From contig JANQGW010000115.1 in assembly GCA_028282905.1 (NCBI GenBank), positions 1 through 32,210 of the forward strand: a DNA stretch of 32,210 nt. Reading direction: 5' to 3'. This document shows, one piece after another, positions 17,263 through 24,786 of this stretch. This DNA is from Sedimentisphaerales bacterium. GTDB lineage: Bacteria > Planctomycetota > Phycisphaerae > Sedimentisphaerales > Anaerohalosphaeraceae. How positions within the stretch are numbered: the first letter of the stretch is position 1; every line of letters starts with the position of its first letter. The position numbers and the translations under genes were made by a program. Under the pieces are notes generated by a model that saw only the letters and a list, made by a program, of their open reading frames with translations, ran no database searches and was not told the origin of the DNA.

Positions 17263-17616
17263 AACCGGGCTGCACCGATGAAAGAAACCCTCTACTATCC
17301 GAGGAAAATTACCTTTCAACAGCCCGGTTCCGCCTCAAAGACGGCAGAAGGAGCAATCGGTCCCTAATATTTTCTTATCTGCCTAATATGAACGATTGAG
17401 CAGACAATTTTCGTATCAGGAAAATTAAAACTTCCGTAAAAATACGGGGGATGCTTCTAAGGAAATGTTAGAGGCACTGCCCCGCAACCGCACAAGGCCC
17501 GGCAAGGCCCATCGTGGTATGCGATGACAGCGCCCCGTATTGGGACACTGACTTTTGCGTTACCACGATAAGAAACTTTGCCGGTTTAGTGCGATACGCT
17601 TTAAGTCCAGTGGACT
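17263..17616 (+). ncRNA. Candidate large structured RNA with crossing stems (unassigned)
   Basis: The gene-free plus strand holds several long exact complementarities. AACCGGGCTG (17263-17272) pairs with 17320-17329, and ACCGAT (17274-17279) inside it can pair with 17356-17361 outside. GCTTCTAA (17453-17460) pairs with TTAGAGGC (17468-17475). AATACGGGG (17441-17449) pairs with CCCCGTATT (17533-17541). CCGGCAAGG (17499-17507) pairs with 17576-17584, and ATCGTGGTA (17511-17519) with TACCACGAT (17561-17569); these two nest in each other and cross the AATACGGGG stem. AGTCC/GGACT closes a hairpin at 17604-17616. Two G-U pairs (17506/17577 and 17455/17473) favour the plus strand. Parts recall a cobalamin riboswitch (CTGCCCCGCAAC, and an AAGTCC..GGAC box), but the spacing is wrong. 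It may be a free RNA or a 5' leader of the gene at 17830. The 213 bases between the last hairpin and that gene hold nothing else recognised. Confidence 0.4.
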
Positions 17617-17829
17617 ATCAATATTAAATTGTTGCGATTATCATATGGGAGACACTTTCCATTTGTCAAGATTTTTTTGGGACAATGAATATCGGAATCT
17701 GAATTCTGAGTAAATCTCTTGATAAAATAAACGACTTTGGTAGAATCAAATCTGGTAGGGGTTGTACCAAGTTATGAGTCATTCATCTCTTTTTTAACCC
17801 TGTGATTATTGTTTTCTGGAACTGAATCT

Positions 17830-18237
17830 ATGTCAGATTATGCAGATAAATACCCATTGCTGGCTTTAATGGACATTCTTCGGGAGTGGACAGAAGGAGT
17901 CCGCCATGTGGATTTTTGGCAAGAAGGAAATAATGTTGATTACGTTAATTATGTCGAAGATATTCGGCAGGAATTCAAAGAATTAATTCTTTGGATGGAG
18001 TTAAAGGGGGTTAAAGAAGAAGCCTTACGCTTGGAATACGAAATGCAGACTTTCCGTAAAGCGGTCTGGGATTTCAAATATCAGTGTAAGCACTCTTGTA
18101 ATTATCCACCGGAAGATGAGGATTGTTATCAGCTTCGTTACAAGATGGCCGAACAAGCGGAAATACTTTCCAGCTGCGCAGAAGATTTAAATGATGAGAT
18201 TGACTCAAGTATTTGGGAGGAATATGTCAATGCTTGA
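17830..18237 (+). CDS. Hypothetical acidic protein, first gene of the replication-side operon
   Basis: 135 residues, acidic and predicted helical, with repeated Glu/Asp-rich heptad-like stretches (EFKELILWMELKGVKEEALR) and several Cys in the last half (QCKHSCNYPPEDEDC). No signal peptide or membrane segment is seen. ATG 17830 begins MSDYADKYP; an in-frame TTG at 17809 is less likely. Its end overlaps the next gene by eight bases, and both lead toward the primase gene, so they likely form one operon. No family is recognised. Confidence 0.6.
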   Translation: MSDYADKYPLLALMDILREWTEGVRHVDFWQEGNNVDYVNYVEDIRQEFKELILWMELKGVKEEALRLEYEMQTFRKAVWDFKYQCKHSCNYPPEDEDCYQLRYKMAEQAEILSSCAEDLNDEIDSSIWEEYVNA

Positions 18238-19273
18238 GTTGGCGTCCAAAGTTGAACAATCATTACAGCAATATGAATCGGGACACGCACGGGATTTGCT
18301 AATGTCCGAGGCATGGTTACAGGTCCGTGGTGGCGTAAAACATTTGACCACGGAATTAGAAATTAAAGGCAAAAATTTGTCTGCCGGTCGAGTAGATCGA
18401 GAATATACGCAACTGACAGAGGCTCTAAGGTATGCGGTCAAACAGGATAACCCGCCTAAAATTAAAGATGATTTTATGCTGTGGGATATTTCCCAAGAGT
18501 TCTTATGCACACTTCGAGGCTTATCGCATTTTCAAGCTGATATAAACCGCCAATTTCATACGTCTAATCCTCAAGCTGTTGGTGACATTCAAGTCAGCAC
18601 AGAACCCATTGCCGAAGCAATCAGCACTTCGATTGAAAAACTTGGTCAGGCTTTTAAGTCACCGACGGAGCCTAAAAAAACTCCCACACCTTCAAAGTCC
18701 AAAGAAGTCCCCAAGCGGTCATGGACCGCTACCGCACTGAATGAAGCAATACGCGAATATCAAGCAAAGCGTGCTTCTACAATTGATGAGTATTCTAATA
18801 TCTTAAAAAATGCAAATGCTTCATTCAGACAAAAAAAGCATATTCGCCAGAAGGCTCGTGAACTTTTTGGGCGTAATGCCATTGCCCGTGCATTAGGCGT
18901 TAAATCGCCCCGTATGGTAGGTGAATCATCCGCTTGGAAGTCCTTGTCGAAGATACTCCAACTTTCCCGGAAAAGTAACGATCCGACATTGCAATCACAG
19001 CAACATAATGATTATTCCGACATGCCGAGTACAGATTCAACCCCTCGCAGTGCTGCTAAACCTTATGGGGCCGATGAAAAAGCGATCTCACCGGATATTC
19101 TTGATATGCAGGAGGAGCGGAAACAGACTCTTAAGTATCTCCGTAAACTGCACAATTCCGGCGATCCTGACATGCAATCCCAAGCAAAAGCGATGGCGGT
19201 TTCCTATGAAAACGGTGAAATGACCGACGAACAAGTCCGGCAGACCGTTGATTTACTGCTTGATAATTGTTAA
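18230..19273 (+). CDS. Hypothetical protein with possible HTH, replication-side operon
   Basis: A protein of 347 residues. The N-terminal 120 residues are helical, a low-complexity Pro/Lys/Ser linker follows at about 145-175 (PTEPKKTPTPSKSKEVPK), and then a basic helical region contains RNAIARALGVKSPRMV, which looks like a helix-turn-helix with a recognition helix. The C-terminal 60 residues form another charged helical unit. I chose ATG 18230 because GGGAGG at 18215-18220 is nine bases upstream; ATG 18224 would be too close to it. The basic middle and its place just before the palindromes and the primase suggest a DNA-binding replication or regulatory protein. This is inferred; no named family is recognised. 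Confidence 0.6.
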   Translation: MLELASKVEQSLQQYESGHARDLLMSEAWLQVRGGVKHLTTELEIKGKNLSAGRVDREYTQLTEALRYAVKQDNPPKIKDDFMLWDISQEFLCTLRGLSHFQADINRQFHTSNPQAVGDIQVSTEPIAEAISTSIEKLGQAFKSPTEPKKTPTPSKSKEVPKRSWTATALNEAIREYQAKRASTIDEYSNILKNANASFRQKKHIRQKARELFGRNAIARALGVKSPRMVGESSAWKSLSKILQLSRKSNDPTLQSQQHNDYSDMPSTDSTPRSAAKPYGADEKAISPDILDMQEERKQTLKYLRKLHNSGDPDMQSQAKAMAVSYENGEMTDEQVRQTVDLLLDNC

Positions 19274-19301
19274 TTCGCCTCCTCACAATCTTTTCCCATA
19301 G

Positions 19302-19432
19302 CCCCATCCCCACTATAAAGACGCAAATCCTCTAATATCCCCTTTTGTCATCCCCACCCGAAAAGTGGGGATATCCAGATACGCCCACTTAGTGCGCTAT
19401 TTCTGCGCGTTCTCCGACTGGGGATATCCCCA
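19302..19432 (+). promoter_or_regulatory. Cluster of GTGGGGAT/ATCCCCAC palindromes: candidate origin or operator
   Basis: The 228 bases before the next gene contain repeated CCCCAC elements. CCCCATCCCCAC lies at 19302-19313. An inverted repeat ATCCCCAC-(7)-GTGGGGAT spans 19350-19372. A perfect 14-bp palindrome TGGGGATATCCCCA lies at 19419-19432, and AATATCCCC at 19333-19341 adds a half site. Repeated dyads just upstream of a primase gene suit an origin of element replication or a repressor operator. Which it is cannot be read from sequence. Confidence 0.45.
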
Positions 19433-19501
19433 CTGAACTCCCTATGAAAGGCATTGCGCGTGCATTGCCGCTATGTATGTTCCTTTTATAGGAGTCAAGT
19501 A

Positions 19502-19726
19502 ATGAAGCAATTACACACGAATGGCCAGTTCATCAGAATCGAACAGAACGCACCGCCTGTTCCAAAATGCGGACAATTTTCAGGAAGTGGTATCAGGCTA
19601 CCCAATTCGGTCTGTCCAATAACTGAAAACCAAATCGGCTCGATGAATTACCACCACAGATGGGCAAGTAAAACTTTTGCTGGTACGAGTTTTGCGCAAA
19701 CATATCACACAACATTCATATCTTAG
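19502..19726 (+). CDS. Small hypothetical protein before the primase
   Basis: 74 residues, polar, with two Cys, starting MKQLHTNGQFIRIE. AGGAG at 19490-19494 with seven-base spacing supports ATG 19502, and the stop TAG at 19724-19726 lies 15 bases before the primase start, overlapping its ribosome-binding site (TTAGGAG). The composition (many Asn, Thr, Ser, aromatic) is not that of a known small regulator. It may be a small accessory protein or only a translated leader for the primase. Confidence 0.4.
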   Translation: MKQLHTNGQFIRIEQNAPPVPKCGQFSGSGIRLPNSVCPITENQIGSMNYHHRWASKTFAGTSFAQTYHTTFIS

Positions 19727-19741
19727 GAGTTCGTTTACTAT

Positions 19742-22084
19742 ATGGCAACTAATATTCAAAATATACTCAACCAATTGGAAAAAGTAAAATCAGCCGGAGA
19801 AAACAAGTGGATGGCATGTTGTCCAGTTCATGATGACAATACGCCGTCATTGGCAATATCGCTGGTAGAAGATGAGAAAATCCTTTTACATTGCCACGCC
19901 GGTTGTAATCATAAAGACATCACTAAGGCATTGGGATTAAATGTAAGCGATTTATTCTCAAAGCCTCAGACTACCAAGTCCAAAACAAAGCGTAACCGTC
20001 GTATTTGTGCAACTTATGATTACGAGAATTGGTCAGGCCAATTGCTGTATCAAGTCCTGCGCTATTCGGATAAGAGCTTTGCTCATCGTCGCCCTAATGG
20101 AGAAGGTGAATGGATATGGAACAGCAAAGATACAAAGAAGGTATTGTATCGCCTGCCAGAGTTAATTAACGCTGATAAGGACTGCTCTGTTTTTATCCCG
20201 GAAGGCGAAAAAGATGTCGACAACCTATATCAATTGGGATTCGTGGCTACCTGCAATCCAAGCGGGGCCGGAAAATGGTCCATTCTGGACGATGATTGCG
20301 CTTTGTATAACCGCAAGATCATCATCCTACCGGATAATGACAAGCCCGGACGCGATCATGCCCAAGATGTAGCACAGCGATTGTCTGACCTTTGTGGTGA
20401 AATTAGAATTCTGGAATTGCCAAACCTGTCAAAAGGGCAGGATGTTTCTGATTGGATTAACCAGCAGAGAAATAAAGCTCCCGACGAATTGGCCGGAACA
20501 CTGCAAAAACTTGCTGTTTCCGCTCCGATATGGACACCGGAATTTAAATTTACTCATGATGATTCACCGCAATCAGACCAGTCCGCGTCGTCTATTGAAT
20601 GGCCTAAGCCGCAGCCGGTCCCGGACCAAATGCCTGCGGTTATGCGATTTAACTCATTTCTTTTGCCGGAATCCATACGGCCTTGGATTGAAGATGTTGC
20701 TGATCGAATGCAGTGTCCGGCGGATTTCCCAGCGGTTACAGCCATGTTAGCATTATCTGGGATAGTCGGTCGTAAGGTGGCAATTTGTCCCAAACAAGCA
20801 GATAATTGGACGGTTATTCCAAACTTATGGGGAATGTTGGTGGGACGTCCCAGCATCATGAAAAGCCCTCCCATGAAAGAGGTTTTAAGGCCGCTCAATC
20901 ATCTATCATCTGACGCTTACTCTGTCTATAAGCAAGAATTGAAAGAATATCACAACGAAAGCAAAATTATTGCTATCAAAGAAAAAGCGTTAAGTGCGGA
21001 AATGACCAAGTTAATTCGTAATGGTGAAAGCACCGAACAGATTAAAGAGCAGTTGGACCAATTGTCCGGGAATCAGCCGCCGCTTCGCCGTCGATATATT
21101 GTCAATGACGCAACAGTGGAAGCATTGGGGCAGATTCTTGCAGAAAATCCTAATGGAGTATTGCAGGAACGAGACGAGTTAATGGGTTTTCTCAAGTCTT
21201 TGGAACGGAAGGGACAAGACGGTTCAAGGGCTTTCTATCTGGAAGCATGGAATGGTAATGGGCATTTTGAGACCGACCGGATTGGCCGGGGCAATCTGTG
21301 CATTCAAGGCGGTCTATGCTTGTCAATGATCGGAACTATTCAGCCCGGTCCGCTGGAAAGCTACATTCATGAGGCAGTATCAGGTGGTAGCGGTGACGAT
21401 GGATTTATCCAGCGATTCCAGCTTGCAGTCTGGCCTGATGAACCGGAAAACTGGGAAATTGTAGATCGGTTGCCCAATAAAGAGGCAAGGGATAAGGCTT
21501 TTTCTGTGTTTAAGTTGTTAGACCAGCTTAATCCTCAAGCGATTGGTGGTAAATTTGATCCATTCGATGAAAATGGAGTGCCCGTTTTACGGTTTGATAA
21601 ACAAGCCCAGACAATCTTCTATAACTGGATGCGTTCAAATGAAAATCGCCTACGCAGCGGTAATGAACATCCGGCTCTGGAAAGTCATTTTGCCAAATAT
21701 CGGAGTATGGTCCCTTCACTGGCACTCTTGATTCATTTGGCCGAGCCAAATCAAGGCCCTGTCAATGAGTACGCTCTGAATAAAGCTCTTGGCTGGGAAA
21801 AATACCTGGCTTCTCATGCCCGCAGAATCTATGGGCGTGGTGTGGACCCAGAGATTTGGCACGCTCAAGCGTTAAGCGAACGAATTAAGTCTGGGCAAGT
21901 GGTCAACGGTTTTACACTTCGTGACGTGTACAATAATTGCTGGTCTAAACTCCAGAATAAGCATCAGGCGTTAATCGCCGCTGAATATCTGGAAGAATTG
22001 GACTGGCTCCGCTCTGAATCGGTCACGACCGCCGGACGTCCTCGGACAATTTACCACATCAACCCGCATGTTTTGAATGCGTAG
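19742..22084 (+). CDS. Primase-helicase-like protein: CHC2 zinc finger, TOPRIM, DUF3987
   Basis: This 780-residue protein probably primes replication of the element. The N-terminus is a DnaG-type CHC2 zinc finger (CCPVHDDNTPSLAIS with Cys27/His30, then LLHCHAGC with Cys51/Cys55). A TOPRIM-like domain follows (FIPEGEKDVDNL and IIILPDNDKPGRDHA, about 155-215), with its acidic residues Glu and Asp-x-Asp. The C-terminal two-thirds match DUF3987, a family common on islands and prophages, with the Walker-A-like GRPSIMKSPP near 367-376. The start is ATG 19742, 12 bases after an AGGAG box. Proteins of this architecture are typical of phage satellites and integrative elements that replicate after excision. 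ATPase and priming activity are inferred from the domains. Confidence 0.85.
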   Translation: MATNIQNILNQLEKVKSAGENKWMACCPVHDDNTPSLAISLVEDEKILLHCHAGCNHKDITKALGLNVSDLFSKPQTTKSKTKRNRRICATYDYENWSGQLLYQVLRYSDKSFAHRRPNGEGEWIWNSKDTKKVLYRLPELINADKDCSVFIPEGEKDVDNLYQLGFVATCNPSGAGKWSILDDDCALYNRKIIILPDNDKPGRDHAQDVAQRLSDLCGEIRILELPNLSKGQDVSDWINQQRNKAPDELAGTLQKLAVSAPIWTPEFKFTHDDSPQSDQSASSIEWPKPQPVPDQMPAVMRFNSFLLPESIRPWIEDVADRMQCPADFPAVTAMLALSGIVGRKVAICPKQADNWTVIPNLWGMLVGRPSIMKSPPMKEVLRPLNHLSSDAYSVYKQELKEYHNESKIIAIKEKALSAEMTKLIRNGESTEQIKEQLDQLSGNQPPLRRRYIVNDATVEALGQILAENPNGVLQERDELMGFLKSLERKGQDGSRAFYLEAWNGNGHFETDRIGRGNLCIQGGLCLSMIGTIQPGPLESYIHEAVSGGSGDDGFIQRFQLAVWPDEPENWEIVDRLPNKEARDKAFSVFKLLDQLNPQAIGGKFDPFDENGVPVLRFDKQAQTIFYNWMRSNENRLRSGNEHPALESHFAKYRSMVPSLALLIHLAEPNQGPVNEYALNKALGWEKYLASHARRIYGRGVDPEIWHAQALSERIKSGQVVNGFTLRDVYNNCWSKLQNKHQALIAAEYLEELDWLRSESVTTAGRPRTIYHINPHVLNA

Positions 22085-22097
22085 CATTCAACCACAC

Positions 22098-22152
22098 ACC
22101 AGCAAAACCTGCAAAAGGTGTCAGATTTGCCTTTTGCAGGACTTTTGCTGGT
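22098..22152 (+). terminator. Long perfect hairpin after the primase gene
   Basis: ACCAGCAAAA (22098-22107) and CCTGCAAAAGG (22108-22118) pair with CCTTTTGCAGG (22130-22140) and TTTTGCTGGT (22143-22152), giving 21 base pairs with only a two-base bulge and an 11-base loop. It lies 14 bases after the primase stop. No T run follows, so it may terminate weakly, protect the mRNA 3' end, or serve as a single-strand origin or protein site. The decamer TTTTGCAGG recurs just after the stem. Confidence 0.5.
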
Positions 22153-22317
22153 TTTGCAGGTATGAGTTTTCCAGCTAATTAAATAATGAGAGGCTATATC
22201 AACGCGAAATCTTTTCACGGGTCCTTCCTGAAAGGCAACTAAGATGAGGCCACGAAAAGGAGTCGCAGTGTTATACAGACTTTCTTTTCATTAACGTATT
22301 TTTTGCGAGGTGAAACC

Positions 22318-22542
22318 TTGAATCAATATCCAGAATTAATGACCGAACAAGAAGTTATTCAATATTTGCGGATTCCAGAAGTCAGCAAATCGACCAATCA
22401 CAGCAATGTTATTGAGAACCTAAAGCGTATGCGTGATTTGCCTTGTATCCATATTAGCCGCCAGCCGCTTTACCCGCTGGATTCGGTAAGAAAATGGGTT
22501 AAAGATGAATGTTATAAGAATGAGGGTGGATGCAATGTATAA
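22318..22542 (+). CDS. Xis-like small HTH protein of element B
   Basis: 74 residues with an excisionase-like HTH: PELMTEQEVIQYLRIPEV from residue 4, then a basic wing and YPLDSVRKWVKDE at the end. It probably bends DNA at the att site and controls the direction of the following integrase. The start appears to be TTG 22318, placed by the ribosome-binding site GAGGTG at 22307-22312; the earlier in-frame TTG at 22303 lies before that site. It is the counterpart of the gene at 35-289. The mini-ORF downstream begins inside its last codons. Confidence 0.65.
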   Translation: MNQYPELMTEQEVIQYLRIPEVSKSTNHSNVIENLKRMRDLPCIHISRQPLYPLDSVRKWVKDECYKNEGGCNV

Positions 22543-22615
22543 AATCGACTATAATATGGCTAAGGTTAATCCGAGTCTAATCGGCGTCATGGGTCAGAAA
22601 GGAATGACTCAATGA
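22535..22615 (+). CDS. 26-residue mini-ORF linking xis and int (element B)
   Basis: The ORF starts at ATG 22535 behind GAGGGTGGA, overlaps the end of the xis-like gene by eight bases, and ends with a TGA that overlaps the integrase ATG (ATGA at 22612-22615). This stop-start chain would couple integrase translation to xis translation. The peptide starts MYKIDYNMAKVNP and has no recognised relatives. The overlaps are seen in the sequence; whether the peptide is stable is unknown. Confidence 0.4.
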   Translation: MYKIDYNMAKVNPSLIGVMGQKGMTQ

Positions 22616-23814
22616 TAAAAGAAAAAAAGCTGGTTACACTCTGGGAAAGGCCGTCGCAAGGCGGCAAGGGATTCACCTATTACCTGCTCTATAATGATGA
22701 ATGCGGCAACCGTCGGCAGAAGTCTTTAGGCCATACCGACAAACGTAAAGCCGAACGGCAACGAGCCAAATTTGAACGTCACCTTAGAATGGGAACGGTA
22801 GAACCCGGCTCATTGAAAATTAAAGAGTTCGTAAAAGATAGCCTGATTAAAACCGGCGATCAAATCCGGGAAAGCACACGGCATGAATACTATGCTGCGG
22901 CAAAGGATTTCATCAAGAAGATCGGTAATATGGATTACCAGAAGGTGACACTTGAGCATGGCGAAAAATATAGGCAAGTCTGCCTTGATAGCGGTAATTC
23001 TCCAGCAACTGTCACCAAAAAGATCAAGCATCTAAAACGCCTGTTTCAATTGGGAGTCAATCGAAAGCAACTTGACGAAAATCCATTCAAGTATGTTGAT
23101 ACTCCCAAGGTGCGGAAGAAAAAAATCCGCATCTACATGGATAAGGAATGCCGGAATATCTTGAATGCTGCTCGTCAATTCTGCTTAGAGCGGAATCTTG
23201 AATATTGCCCGCAATGGGATTTACTTATTATCGTCTCGCTGACAACGGCGATGCGACGGGCTGAACTTCTGAATTTGACATGGAGTGATATTGATTTTGA
23301 ACAGCAAGTAATTGACATTACCCCAAAGGATAATACAGAGGAAACATGGCGTTGGGATATTAAAGATGCCGACGAGCGTACACTTCCCTTAACCAACGAA
23401 GTGGCTCAACTTCTGGCAGATCACCAAGCCAAGCAACCTGAAGGCTATCCTTATGTATTTGTACCGGTTGCCCGATACGATCATATTCAAATGCTCCGGG
23501 CCAAAGGCAAATGGAAGTATTCGGATTCGAGACTCAAAGTAGTAAATAACTTTACTCCGCAATTCGAGAATATCCTAAAAGCTGCCAATGTCAAAAAGGG
23601 ACAATTTCACGACCTTAGACGTACAGCAATTACTAACTGGTTTGCCAATGGCATGAGTGAGAACGATGTGATGACGCTTGCTGGTCACTCCAATTTTGCT
23701 ACAACGCATGAATTCTATTTAGCGGTGGCAAGTGATTTGGTGGAACGAGCAAGGCGGGCATCAGCCAATGCAATCAATCAAAATCTGTTGCAAAACTGTT
23801 GCAGCGGGGTTTGA
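22612..23814 (+). CDS. Tyrosine recombinase/integrase of element B
   Basis: A 400-residue phage-type integrase that likely joins and separates element B at tRNA-Phe. The N-terminal 65 residues are basic (arm-binding), about 70-160 is the core-binding domain, and the catalytic domain has Arg215 (TTAMRRAE), His333 and Arg336 (FHDLRRT), His359 (LAGHSN) and Tyr369 (HEFYL). AAGGA about ten bases upstream supports ATG 22612. Its 3' end carries the CTGTTGCAAA repeats and lies 60 bp from the tRNA att core, the usual position of an integrase beside attR. It is homologous to the integrase at 400-1590, but the arm-binding N-termini differ strongly, in line with the different arm repeats. Confidence 0.93.
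   Translation: MIKEKKLVTLWERPSQGGKGFTYYLLYNDECGNRRQKSLGHTDKRKAERQRAKFERHLRMGTVEPGSLKIKEFVKDSLIKTGDQIRESTRHEYYAAAKDFIKKIGNMDYQKVTLEHGEKYRQVCLDSGNSPATVTKKIKHLKRLFQLGVNRKQLDENPFKYVDTPKVRKKKIRIYMDKECRNILNAARQFCLERNLEYCPQWDLLIIVSLTTAMRRAELLNLTWSDIDFEQQVIDITPKDNTEETWRWDIKDADERTLPLTNEVAQLLADHQAKQPEGYPYVFVPVARYDHIQMLRAKGKWKYSDSRLKVVNNFTPQFENILKAANVKKGQFHDLRRTAITNWFANGMSENDVMTLAGHSNFATTHEFYLAVASDLVERARRASANAINQNLLQNCCSGV
23785..23805 (+). repeat. CTGTTGCAAA repeats near attR of element B
   Basis: CTGTTGCAAA (23785-23794) and CTGTTGCAGC (23796-23805) repeat with an 11-bp period inside the last codons of the integrase. The same decamer occurs twice near attL (1839-1860). The position matches the CTGACGCAAA pair after the first integrase. 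Probable arm sites. Confidence 0.55.
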
Positions 23815-23820
23815 TAGCCC

Positions 23821-23860
23821 AAAAAAGAGAGAGCCAAAGGCTCGTAAGTCTTTGGCTCTC
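23821..23860 (-). terminator. Intrinsic terminator of tRNA-Phe, supplied by the element
   Basis: On the minus strand GAGAGCCAAAG (23860-23850) pairs with CTTTGGCTCTC (23839-23829), 11 base pairs with a 10-base loop, followed by TCTTTTTT. It begins 15 bases beyond the tRNA 3' end and would end tRNA-Phe transcription; the stem also works for the integrase mRNA from the other side. It lies inside element B, so the element brings a new terminator together with the new tRNA 3' end. Confidence 0.75.
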
Positions 23861-23873
23861 ATATCTTTACGCG

Positions 23874-23948
<75 letters not shown>

Positions 23949-23957
23949 GGACCGCTT

Positions 23958-23985
23958 AGTAAAACAAGGAAATTAGCAAATTCAA
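23958..23985 (-). promoter_or_regulatory. Probable tRNA-Phe promoter
   Basis: On the minus strand TTGAAT (23985-23980) and TTTACT (23963-23958) are separated by 16 bases and lie about 10 bases before the tRNA 5' end. The -10 match is moderate. It is on the chromosomal side of the junction, so it is untouched by integration. Confidence 0.4.
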
Positions 23986-24159
23986 TCCGGCTTTGCAAGT
24001 AAAATTTCCCCGAAAAGTCGTTAAAAACTAAACTCTCATCATCCTTTTTCAGTATTTTATCCCATTTTCCCCTCCCACCAAAAAACTTTTTCAAATTAAA
24101 GATTCAAATTGTCCACCAATGACCTTATAATGGAGATTCCAAATACGTGTGATACTTAA

Positions 24160-24786
24160 ATGACAGACGAACACAAACAATCTGCCACACAAGAGATTTC
24201 AGATAACGATCTGCTGATTCGCTATCGCAATGGCGACGAAGACGCCTTCCGAGAACTCGTAAATCGTTATAAGAACTCACTTTACGCATTTCTCCGACGG
24301 TTCGTCAATCGCCAGGAAGTCGTAGAAGATGTCTTCCAGGAAACCTTTTTACAGCTTTACACCAGCCAGCACAGCTTCGACACAAGCCGGCCGCTTCGCC
24401 CCTGGCTGTTCACCATCGCCGCCAACAAAGCCAAGGACGCCCTTCGAAAATCCCAACGCCAATCCGCCATGAGTATGGGGACTCTTGCCGATGCCGGCGA
24501 AGTTTCGATAGACGAGGTCGTCAATATCCTTACCGCCTACGAAACCACCCCCGACCAGGAAGCCTCCAAGGATGAAATCGCCCAGCAGGTTAGACAGATT
24601 ATATCGGAAATGCCGGAAAATCTTCGCGGGATTCTCATTTTAGCGTATTTTGAGCAATTTTCTTACAAACATATGGCCGAGATTCTCAGTATACCTATAG
24701 GGACGGTAAAGAGCCGACTGCACACCGCTGTGGTACATTTTATGAAGAAATGGAAAGCTGCCAATAACGGGAACGAAGAAGCATGA
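24160..24786 (+). CDS. ECF-type RNA polymerase sigma factor
   Basis: A 208-residue sigma-70 family protein of the ECF type with only regions 2 and 4. Region 2 spans about 20-95 (AFRELVNRYKNSLYAFLRRF, EDVFQETFLQLY, PWLFTIAANKAKDALR) and region 4 about 145-200 (EMPENLRGILILAYFEQFSY, then the HTH IPIGTVKSRLHTAV). It would direct RNA polymerase to a small regulon in response to an envelope or other signal. The start at ATG 24160 is preceded by only a weak ribosome-binding site. The following membrane gene overlaps it by four bases and is the likely anti-sigma partner. This is the first chromosomal gene right of tRNA-Phe. Confidence 0.92.
   Translation: MTDEHKQSATQEISDNDLLIRYRNGDEDAFRELVNRYKNSLYAFLRRFVNRQEVVEDVFQETFLQLYTSQHSFDTSRPLRPWLFTIAANKAKDALRKSQRQSAMSMGTLADAGEVSIDEVVNILTAYETTPDQEASKDEIAQQVRQIISEMPENLRGILILAYFEQFSYKHMAEILSIPIGTVKSRLHTAVVHFMKKWKAANNGNEEA

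Noticed and set aside
17430..17620. Cobalamin riboswitch
   Set aside because: CTGCCCCGCAAC and an AAGTCC..GGAC box look similar, but the GGGAA to GCTG spacing is too short, the hairpin between them is missing, and the downstream gene has no link to B12. Kept only as a hedge in the RNA entry.
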